Below are positions 34,901-46,300 of a stretch of 64,000 bases of DNA, piece by piece. Location: the NCBI GenBank assembly GCA_950097015.1, contig CATNEN010000008.1, forward strand, positions 3,632,501 through 3,696,500, in the 5' to 3' direction. The notes under the pieces are model-generated. The model worked only from the letters and a program-made list of their open reading frames with translations. It searched no databases and was not told where the DNA came from. Source of the DNA: Macrostomum hystrix. Lineage: Eukaryota; Platyhelminthes; Macrostomidae. The translations under genes and the position numbers were made by a program. Every line of letters starts with the position of its first letter. The stretch's first letter is position 1.

Positions 34901-37900
34901 GGTTAAGATTCTTGTTACTGATCCTAGTACGATTCCAGCTACTGATCCTGGTTCGATTCCAGCTACTGATCCTAGTACGATTCCAGCTACTGATCCTGGT
35001 TCGATTCCAGCTACTGATCCTAGTACGATTCCAGCTACTGATCCTGGTTCGATTCCAGCTACTGATCCTGGTTCGATTCCAGCTACTGATCCTGGTACGA
35101 TTCCAGCTACTGATCCTGGTACGATTCCAGCTAGTGATCCTGGTACGATTCCAGCTACTGATCCTGGTACGATTCCAGCTAGTGATCCTGGTACGATTCC
35201 AGCTACTGATCCTGGTACGATTCCAGCTACTGATCCTGGTTCGATTCCAGCTAGTGATCCTGGTACGATTCCAGCTAGTGATCCTGGTACGATTCCAGCT
35301 ACTGATCCTGGTACGATTCCAGCTACTGATCCTGGTTCGATTCCAGCTAGTGATCCTGGTACGATTCCAGCTAGTGATCCTGGTACGATTCCAGCTACTA
35401 ATCCTGAATCAAATTGATCTGAGACATATCTCACAACGTTAAATGGATTAGGCAATGCATGGGCAAGTAAAAGATTCAATTTGATTGACAGAAAAATGAC
35501 GCACTGAGACCGGATGAGAGACAAGATATAAACAAGATCAGCCCCAGTCCCCTGCTTACCGATTAGATTTCAACAATGAGGATAAACTTGGGAGGATGAA
35601 GATGAGGCTGAAGAGTCTGGGACGAAGTTTGAGGGGACACTTCAAAAAGACCCACCCACCCCATCCCCCTAAAGAAGTTTCTGCCGTTTGTGTGGCAAAT
35701 CAGGACAGGAAAAGGCACACTGATGAATAACAAAGAAAAGAAATAGAAGCGGAGACACACGAAATTGTTGTTGGTGAAGAATTATTTAGAAATCAACGGA
35801 AGCCTTTGGAGTTGAAGCAGCGGGAGTGCCCAGCCTGGAATCATCTAACATCAAAATGCACTTCCGGCTTGGATAAAGAAGAAAGAATGAATGAAAGAAA
35901 AGCCAAGGTACCAGATGGAATGGCAAGCAATCCGTTGGGGTGGGGGTGTGCTCAAAGCTGAGCAGTTCTGGAGTGGAGCAGAGTTTTGGGCGCATGCGTG
36001 AGGCCGGTTTTCTGAATTTCCTAAATTTCCCGAAGCCGCGGAGTTGATGATGAAATTCGGCTGTAGTTTTGGCTCTGGACTGAATAAATCCTTGAGTTGT
36101 TTTTCAATTGGCTTTTCCTATCGCTACTGCTGAACCAAAATCCATGTTCGAGGGATGAAAGGAAGTGAGTCCGCTTGGAGAGATTTCTCAATGAGCGGGT
36201 TGAGTACACCCGCCAGCGATTTCAATAAGTGGGCTTCGAATTTTTTTTTGGTAATCGTTTTATCTTAAAACTTTAATATTTATTATGGAGGATATTTCAT
36301 CAAAGAATGAAAAAATTTACAATGGGTAGCAGCGATAGGAATTATTGCTAATTATAGGTTTTGTTAATGTGACATTTCTAAGAATGAAAGAGTTATAAAA
36401 ATGTGAGATTTCTAATAATTTAAGACTGGGAAATTAAACCAAGAATGGGAAATCTCAACTAATATGTTATTTCTAAGAATGGGAGGTTTCTAATAATGGG
36501 AGATGTCTAAGAATTGGAGATTTCTAAGAAGTGAGGATTTTTTATGAATTTGGGATCTCTAAGAATTTGGGATTTCTAAGAATTTGGGATTTCTAATAAT
36601 ATGGGATTTATAAGAATTTGGGATTTCTAATAATTTGGGATTTCTAAGAATTTGGGATTTCTAAGAATTTGGGATTTCTAATAATATGGGATTTATAAGA
36701 ATTTGGGATTTCTAAGAATTTGGAATTTTTAAGAATTAGGGGATTTCTAAGAATTTGGGATTTCTAAGAATTTGGGATTTCTAAGAATTTGGGATTTCTA
36801 ATAATATGGGATTTATAAGAATTTGGGATTTCTAATAATTTGGGATTTATAAGAATTTGGGATTTATAAGAATTTGGGATTTCTAAGAATTTGGGATTTC
36901 TAATAATATGGGATTTATAAGAATTTGGGATTTCTAAGAATTTGGGATTTCTATAAATTGGGGTTTTTAAGAAAAGAAGTTTTCTAAGAATGGGAGATTA
37001 CTGAAAATATGATATTTATAAGAATGAGAGATTATTTGGATTAAATATTTATTATAATACGATATTACTCAAAAATAGGGCCTTTCTAAGAATAGGACGT
37101 TTCTAAGAATAATGGATTTCTAGGAACAGTATATTTCTAAGAATGGGAAATTTATAAGAATCAGAGACTTCGATCATAGGGAAAGAATGGGGATTTATTT
37201 TCTCTAGCATCTTCCTGCCTTCCCTGCCACTCACGAGTCGGTGAGCCGCCAGAAGATCCTTCAGCAGCTTCGCCTCGTCGTTCAGTTTCACCTGCAGCCG
37301 CTGCTTGTTCCTGCTCCACAATGTCTGAAAATGCGCAAGAGTTTGCCAAACAACTGCACCGATTTTTTTTTCATTTTTCATTTAGAAGGTGAGAGGTTGA
37401 GAATGTAGCAATGTAAGAAACGGAAAAGGTTGAGAAAGAAATAATGAATCAAATATTTAATGGCAGGAATGAAACAGTGTGTGTGAGTGTTTGGGCAAAC
37501 ACTGATTTCATAGAATGGTCTCGCTCACAGGGGCAAAACACTTCACTATACGCAGCGGAAGCGAGCAAACTTCCTTCTGCAGAATCCCAACTGGACCTCT
37601 ATAGCTTTCCTTTCCCACTCCGCCACCCACTCTCCTTCGGCTTATAATCCCCCAATTGAAATCTCAATCACTATGCTTCTTCTTTAAAAATGCGATTGAA
37701 TTGAAGAAAAACTTTTTAAGTTAGCTAGCAAGATGGTAAATATTAACTTAATTGTTCAGATGTTAAAACAACCCAGCTTTAATCACACTTATTTCTCCCA
37801 TCTCTTATCTCTCCCATCTATTATCTCTCCCATCTCTTATCTCTCCCATCTCTTATCTCTCCCATCTATTATCTCTCCCATCTCTTATCTCTCCCATCTC

Positions 37901-39041
37901 TTATCTCTCCCATCTCTTATCTCTCCCATCTCTTATCTCTCCCATCTCTTATCTCTCCCATCTCTTATCTCTCCCATCTCTTATCTCTCCCATCTCTTAT
38001 CTCTCCCATCTCTTATCTCTCCCATCTCTTATCTCTCCTATCTATTATCTCTCCCATCTCTTATCTCTCCTATCTCTTATCTCTCCCATCTCTTATCTCT
38101 CCCATCTCTTATCTCTCCCATCTCTTATCTCTCCCGTCTCTTATCTCTCCCGTCTCTTATCTCTCCCATCTCTTATCTCTCCCATCTCATATCTCTCCCA
38201 TATCTTATCTCTTCCATCTCTTATCTCTCCAATCTCATATTTCTCCCGTCTCTTATCTCACACATCTCGATCTCTAATCTCTCCCATCTCTTATCTCTCC
38301 CATCTCTTATCTCTCCCATCTCTTATCTCTCCCATCTCTTATTTCTTCCCATCTCTTATCTCTCCCATCTATTATCTCTCCCATCTCTTATCTCTCCCAT
38401 CTCTTATCTCTCCCGTCTCTTATCTCTCCCATCTATTATCTCTCCCATCTCTTATCTCTCCCATCTCTTATCTCTCCTATCTCGTATCTCTCCCATCTCT
38501 TATCTCTCCCATCTCTTATCTCTCCCATCTCATATCTCTCCCATATCTTATCTCTTCCATCTCTTATCTCTCCAATCTCATATTTCTCCCGTCTCTTATC
38601 TCTCCCATCTCATATCTCTCCCATATCTTATCTCTTCCATCTCTTATCTCTCCAATCTCATATTTCTCCCGTCTCTTATCTCACACATCTCGATCTCTAA
38701 TCTCTCCCATCTCTTATCTCTCCTATCTCGTATCTCTCCCATCTCTTATCTCTCCCATCTCTTATCTCTCCCATCTCATATCTCTCCCATATCTTATCTC
38801 TTCCATCTCTTATCTCTCCAATCTCATATTTCTCCCGTCTCTTATCTCACACATCTCGATCTCTAATCTCTCCTATCTCTTGTCTCTAGTATCTGTGGCT
38901 TTAGCATTTAAAATATTTTTAATTTTGCCTATCTCCGTCTGTCTGTCTCTGGTGTATTTTTAAGATAAAGTAAGCATAGAAAAACAGAGGAAGCAAGCAC
39001 TGAGGCCTCACCCCCGCCAATTGTCGCGTGGTTCCGTCGGT

Positions 39042-39088
<47 letters not shown>

Positions 39089-40129
39089 CCGCCATCAGAA
39101 CTGAAAATTGAAAAACACATTTCAGAAGGTGTGAATTCGATGTGATTCTTGAAGAATTGGTAGACTGTGGGGACCTGTGCAAACACGGGAGCAAAGCCTG
39201 GAGCAGATCCCAACCTGCTGAAACGGAGATTAAATTCCTCCGCGTGTTTGGTCAAATATTTTGCAAACTTTCTCTCTGACTGACTCAATTCTTCATCTCG
39301 CTCCGTTCTCACCTATACGCGCATTCCAAGTGAGGCATTTAGGCGAAAAAAACTTTTCTTGATTCAAAAACACTTAGTTTTCTTAAATTTTGTAACTTTC
39401 GCTTCGCTTTCGTGATGAATATTAATCGCAGTTAATCATTGCGAGTTGCTGGTTAATTTTTTAAAATTAATTCTTAAATCCCAATTTTAGAAATTTAAAC
39501 TTTTAATAATTTAATTGCCACTTTAGAACTCTGATTGAAATTCCACCATCTCCCTAGATCCCATCTCCCTAGATCCCATCTCCCAAAATCCCATCTCCCT
39601 AGATCCCATCTCGCAAGATTCCATCTACCAAAATCCCATATCCCTAGATCCCATCTCCCAAGATACCATCTACCAAAATCCCATATCCCTAGATCCCATC
39701 TCGCAAGATCCCATCTACCAAAATCCCATATCCCTAGATCCCATCTCCCAAGATCCCATCTCCCTAGATCTCATCTCCCAAACTCCCATCGCCCTAAATC
39801 CTATCTACCAAGATCCCATCCACCAAGATCTCATCTCCTTAGATCCCATCTCCCTAGATCCCATCTCCCAAGATCCCATCTCCCTGGATCCCATCTGCCT
39901 GGATGCCACTGGCGCTCACCCCAGAGCCTCCCGCTCCTCCAGCTGGCGGTGCCGGCCCATGTTCAGGCCCACCGGCAGACCTAGCGAGGAGGCCGCAGGC
40001 CCGGCGGACGAGGCAGGGGCGAACAGGCAGGCGAGGGCGCCAGCCAGGTGGCTCGCAGCGGCCGCAGCAGCCGCCGAGTTTTCCTGACGATGCGAGCTGG
40101 TCGGAGGCTGCGGCGGCGGCGGGGGCGGC

Positions 40130-40164
<35 letters not shown>

Positions 40165-43100
40165 GTGCTGCGGCGGTCCGTGGTGATGATGATGAGCGGC
40201 GAATGGGGAGAACAAAGCAGGGAACATGCCCAGGTGCGGCGGGTAGGGGGGATAATATCCCCCAGGACCTGCGGCACCGAATCCCACAGGCGGAGGCGGA
40301 TGCGGAAACAGCTTCTTGTCCAGAGCAGTCACTGTGGGTGGGTTGGGATATGTGGTGTTAAAGCTTTTTGAAGAGCTACAAATGGAGAATTTCAAGAGAG
40401 TTGGGATTTCATGCATTATAATTGGGATTTCAAGCTATTCGATTGGGACTTCAAGCTATTCGATTGGGATTTTAGGACATTCCATTGGGATTTCAAGCTA
40501 TTCGATTGGGATTTCAAGACATTCGATTGGGATTTCAAGCTATTCAATTGGGATTTCAAGACATTCGATTGGGATTTCAAGCTATTCGATTGGGATTTCA
40601 AGCTATTCCATTGGGATTTCAAGCTATTCGATTGGGATTTCAAGACATTCGATTGGGATTTCAAGCTATTCAATTGGGATTTCAAGACATTCGATTGGGA
40701 TTTCAAGCTATTCGATTGGGATTTCAAGCTATTCGATTGGGATTTCAAGCTTTTCAATTGGGATTTCAAGCTATTCAATTGGGATTTCAAGCTATTCGAT
40801 TGGGATTTCAAGACATTAGATTGGGATTTTGAGACATTCGATTGGGATTTCAAGCTATTCAAATTGCGATTTCAAGCTATTCGATTGGGATTTCAAGCTT
40901 TTCAATTGGGATTTCAAGCTATTCAATTGGGATTTCAAGCTTTTCAATTGGGATTTCAAGCTATTCCATTGGGATTTCAAGCTATTCCATTGGGATTTCA
41001 AGCTATTCCATTGGGATTTCAAGCTATTCAATTGGGATTTCAAGCTATTCAACTGGGATTTCAAGCTATTCGATTGGGATTTCAAGACATTCGATTGGGA
41101 TTTCAAGACATTCGATTGGGATTTCAAGCTATTCAATTGGGATTTCAAGATTTTTAATTGGGATTTCAAGCTATTCAACTAGGGTTTCAAGCTTTTCAAT
41201 TGGGATTTCAAGCTATTCAACTGGGATTTCAAGCTATTCAATTGGGATTTTAAGCTATTCAATTGGGATTTCAAGCTATTCAATTGGGATTTCAAGCTAT
41301 TCAATTGGGATTTCAAGCTTTTCAATTGGGATTTCAAGCTATTCAACTGGGATTTCAAGCTATTCAATTGGGATTTCAAGACATTCAATTGGGATTTCAA
41401 GCTTTTCAATTGGGATTTCAAGCTATTCAACTGGGATTTCAAGACATTCGATTGGAATTTCAAGCTATTCGATTGGGATTTCAAGCTTTTCAATTGGGAT
41501 TTCAAGCTATTCAATTGGGATTTCAAGCTATTCAATTGGGATTTTAAGCTATTCTACTGGGATTTCAAGCTATTCGATTGGGATTTCAAGCTATTCGATT
41601 GGGATTTCAAGCTATTCGATTAGGATTTCAAGCTATTCGATTGGGATTTCAAGCTATTCGATTGGGATTTCAAGCTATTCAATTGGGATTTCAAGCTTTT
41701 CAATTGGGATTTCAAGCTTTTCAATTGGGATTTCAAGCTTTTCAATTGGGATTTCAAGATTTTTAATTGGGATTTCAAGCTATTCAACTGGGATTTCAAG
41801 CTTTTCAATTGGGATTTCAAGCTATTCAACTGGGATTTCATGCTTTTCAATTGGGATTTCAAGCTATTCAATTGGGATTTCAAGACATTCGATTGGGATT
41901 TCAAGCTATTCGATTAGGATTTCAAGCTATTCGATTGGGATTTCAAGCTATTCGATTGGGATTTCAAGCTATTCGATTGGGATTTCAAGCTATTCGATTG
42001 GGATTTCAAGACATTAGATTGGGATTTTGAGACATTCGATTGGGATTTCAAGCTATTCAAATTGCGATTTCAAGCTATTCGATTGGGATTTCAAGACATT
42101 CGATTGGGATTTCAAGCTATTCGATTGGGATTTCAAGCTTTCGATAGGGATTTCAAGACATTAGATTGGGATTTTGAGACATTCGATTGGGATTTCAAGC
42201 TATTCAAATTGCGATTTTAAGCTATTCGATTTGGATTTCAAGACATTCGATTGGGATTTCAAGCTATTCGATTGGGATTTCAAGCTATTCGATTGGGATT
42301 TCAAGACATTAGATTGGGATTTTGAGACATTCGATTGGGATTTCAAGCTATTCAAATTGCGATTTCAAGCTATTCGATTGGGATTTCAAGACATTCGATT
42401 GGGATTTCAAGCTATTCGATTGGGATTTCAAGCTATTCGATTGGGATTTCAAGCTATTCAACTGGGATTTCAAGCTAGTCAATTGAGAATTATATTGAGA
42501 ATTTAGAGACATATTTTTGGAAGGCAAGGACCCTTTTCTCCCTGATCTTTTCGGGAATAATAAAGTTAACAGATTGTGGATTATGGAGACTACTTGGTTG
42601 GCGTTCCTGTTTAAATGTTTTATGTTTTTTTCTGCATTTTCCGCATTTTTAGCTTGTCTGGCATGGCAACAAAGTTTTCGCTGGTAAACGGCCAACAGCC
42701 GAGACTGGGTCGATTGGGTACCGCTTAGCGGACAAAAGTCTAATGAGAAAAAATAAAAGAAATTGTCTTTTAGCTTTGCTGCTTCTCTATCTCTGCTTCA
42801 GGTGCCCAATTAGCTAAAAGCATTGAGCTGTCATTCAGGTGGCTTTGGTGAGTACTAGCCAATGGTTTCTAATTGTGAAACAGTTTAGAGTTCTTCACTT
42901 CTTTAAACTATTTCTAAAAAAAAATGCAGCAGAATTTTGCCTTGAATGCCAGTCAGGAGAGGCCTTCACAAATTCACATCAAATTCCTCAGCAGCAGCAG
43001 CAGAAAATTAAGAAGCAAAGAAAGTTATTTGTGTTTTTCTCTGTTTCTCAAGGTGGCATTTTCAATGCAGCAAAAACTTCAGACTAAGCCGGACTTGAGC

Positions 43101-43332
43101 CGGACAGGCAGCTGAACGATTTGGCAAGTTAAAACACACTCGGTGGTTGGGGGACTGGCCTCATTAACTTGCCGTTTTAAATTCACGCAAGCAGCCACAT
43201 AGTGAGAGAAGAGAAAGTGGAAAAATTAAGAGAAGCTGAATAGAAAAAGCAGGACAAAGAAATAAGAAAAGGTTTTTGTGTGTGTGTGTGCGCGCGCGTT
43301 CTTGAAAAACCCAAGACTCATTGCTCAGAAAT

Positions 43333-43364
<32 letters not shown>

Positions 43365-46300
43365 TTGAACAATCTCACCGACCAGTCATTCCCATCGAAT
43401 CCCTGGAATTGATCGTCGCTCTCCAAATACTCAAACCTTTCTCTCCTGGCCAGCTTCACTAGAAATCTAATATATACATATACGCACATTTATAATTGAA
43501 AGGCCCCCATGGGCCGGCACTGGGGCATAAGCGAGCCTTGGCTCTGAATTTCAAATTTCATATTTACATTTGACATGCCAATCGATCCGATTTACGTCAT
43601 TTCTAACCATTCCTCAAACTCTGGAAAAAAATATGCCAGAGCTAAGCAACTCAGTGGGAAAAATGTCATCGATTGTCCAGAAAAAAAATATTTTCCTCCT
43701 GCTGGAATGCAAAAACTAACTTACTCGCGGAACTCGGTGGAAACTTCATAGCCACTGCGGCGGCAGCGGCTGCGGCCGCGGCGGCGGCAGCCGGATTGTC
43801 GAAGCGGCTTCGTTTGAGTGCCTCGCCGCTTCCGCCGCCAACGCCGCCTCCGCCACCTCCGCCGCCGCCAAGTAGCGGTTGAAAATCCGGCGACATGGTC
43901 ATTGAACGCTTTGGCGGGCGGCCCGGTCGCGCGCTGTAAATGTGTCAGATGGGGGGGTTGGCGGCTGTTCTAAAAATATAATCAATTTAACAAAGTGGGA
44001 ATTCACTTTATGTTCTAAAAATAGCATGACTCTGGATATATAGCCGCTAGCCAATCAGAGTTAAAGGTGGGGTAGAGAGTGGAGGACAAGTATATTTTTC
44101 CAAGCCCACTCACCAATCTGCCAATAAGATGTAGATTTCTACGTGAGAAATCGCCTTAAATATGTCACAATTGGTTCTTTGCAAAAAATGATTTGCACTT
44201 GGCGAGCAAACAGAGCCGGAGCAGTTCCGATTAGTTGAGCTCTATTGAGTACACATTTAATACTAAGAAATCTCGCATGCATACTTCTCATCTTTCACCG
44301 GCTAGTGCAGATCTGGCAAATCAGACGATTTGTCAGAGAAAATGAGCACAAACACAGCGGAAATCTATATGCTACTCACAAAAGGCACAACTAACACCGG
44401 AGTACGGTTCCAGCTCCACAACTTCCAAATCTGTCCCTTCATCTTCTTGAGCATTTTTTGTTCCCAATCCCCAAGCAGGTGTAGAATTCTCAGGCATCCG
44501 AGTCCAATAGCCGACTGGGTCACGTTCAGACAATAAATACTAACTCGAACCAGAAGTCAGTCGGCATCAATTCGTATTTGTTTTTTTATTGTTCTCATTT
44601 CCATAAGCATCCAGCAGCCTGCAGATTAGCAAGATAATCATTGAGATAATTCCTTTCTTTGCTGAAATGATTTTGTATCGATTACATTTGAGCTTATTGT
44701 GTCACACGGGCGCCCGTATTTCAAATATATACTGACAAGAGCTATTAGCTATGATCGGTTTGCATGTAACAAGATTCTCAAGATTTTCATCAGCAACGTG
44801 ATTCATATTCAGTTCCATCCACCAGGAGTTTTTGTTCAACTTTAATGCTAAGTTTGTTATAGTGGGGACTATAACACCGGAAGAAGCCTATTGCAGACAA
44901 AGCCATTGAGGATTTTGAGGAATAAAAAGATTTTATGAGAACGGAAACTTGATTTGAATCAAGCATGCAAAGACTTCTTCCTTCAAAGTGTTGTTGAAGA
45001 AAAACAATTCAAGAAACAAAGATTTACAAGAGGCTCTTGACACGCGAAACCTAATATCCCAAATGGCAGCTGGATAATTGCTGAATTAACTGCCTCGCGA
45101 GTTACAAATTCAGAAATATAAAGCAAACAGACTTGTTTTATCACAATCGACAGCAATGCTTTGACCAGATGAGCAGATTTAAATTTTACCTGTCTGCTCA
45201 GATTTCATGCCTATAGTTTTCTTTCCAATTCATCTTTAAAGACTTGGACCAAGTCTTCCCCGCGCTATTGCAGTCCTGTTCGTGTCCAAATATTGATAAC
45301 AAATTATGTTTCCATTATGACTCGTTGATCGTTGTGCAAATATTCATCCACAGAGAGGACCCATATCGACAAGCAGGGCACTCTCACTCGTGTATAACTG
45401 TAATTCAACAAGCTCATTTCTGTTCAGTTTTTTTGGTTGTTTTAAGCAAACATTTCAAACGGTCCATGCGAACTGGCCCAACAGCTGGCAGACGTTCCTT
45501 CATAATTCGTACAATTGTTCCGCTGTGCTCAAAGTGAAGTTGCATAGATGGCAATGGTTGCGCCTCATCAAATGTTTGTTCTTATTTGTATGCTCGCTAT
45601 TTAATGGGGCCGAGTAGTCCACTATGTGTGTGGTTTCGGCTTTGAAAGGATAAGTGAAATTAGAAAATGCTTAACCTATTCGTTTGTTTTCCCACTTGCT
45701 AAACTAATCTTGTCTTCTCGGCCCTTTCATCGCTTGTCGACACTTGACAGTGAGTTAGACGGGTGGAGTAGAGGGGTAGAATGTGTAGTAGAGGGGTAGA
45801 ATGTGTAGTAGAGGGGTAGAGTATGGAGTAGAGGGGTAGAATATGGAGTAGAGGGGTAGAAAGTAGGATTTAGAGGTTTAAAAATCGGAATACGGGGTAG
45901 AAAGGGAAGAATAGAACAGGGGTAGAAACTGGGATGGAGAGTAAAAAAATGTGTGAGCTGAGCAGTGAAGTGTAGATTGAGATCAAAGCAACAAACGATT
46001 TAGCTACATCAAACAGGCCGCCAACTGCTGCCCTGCTTTACTTTCGCGAAGAAAATGTGGAATATTAGCAATCAGTTTGCAATGGAGGCAGCGAGAGAAT
46101 TCAGGAAATAAGTGGGATTACAAAAATTTCCCACTTTTGACAATTTTTCTATACATTTCGTGTTGCGGCAGAGGCGGGGAAATATTTTTGAGTTCGTCTC
46201 TTCAACGGCCGCGAAGATGGGAGAAAGAAGTAGCGATGCAAGTCGGCCGCTTCCCTTTGAATCCGCAGCGGGATTAGCATGGCAACAGTTGATTGAATTT

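Noticed and set aside
34899-35417. Octapeptide-repeat frame reading IPATDPGT
   Set aside because: It lies inside dachshund intron 5. The 24-bp unit is a multiple of three and so keeps frames open on both strands.
37161-37381. Alternative frame in dachshund exon 5 reading a coiled-coil-like [19 protein letters not shown]
   Set aside because: Its phase does not fit exon 4 or exon 6, whereas the chosen frame fits both. Transcript data would settle it.
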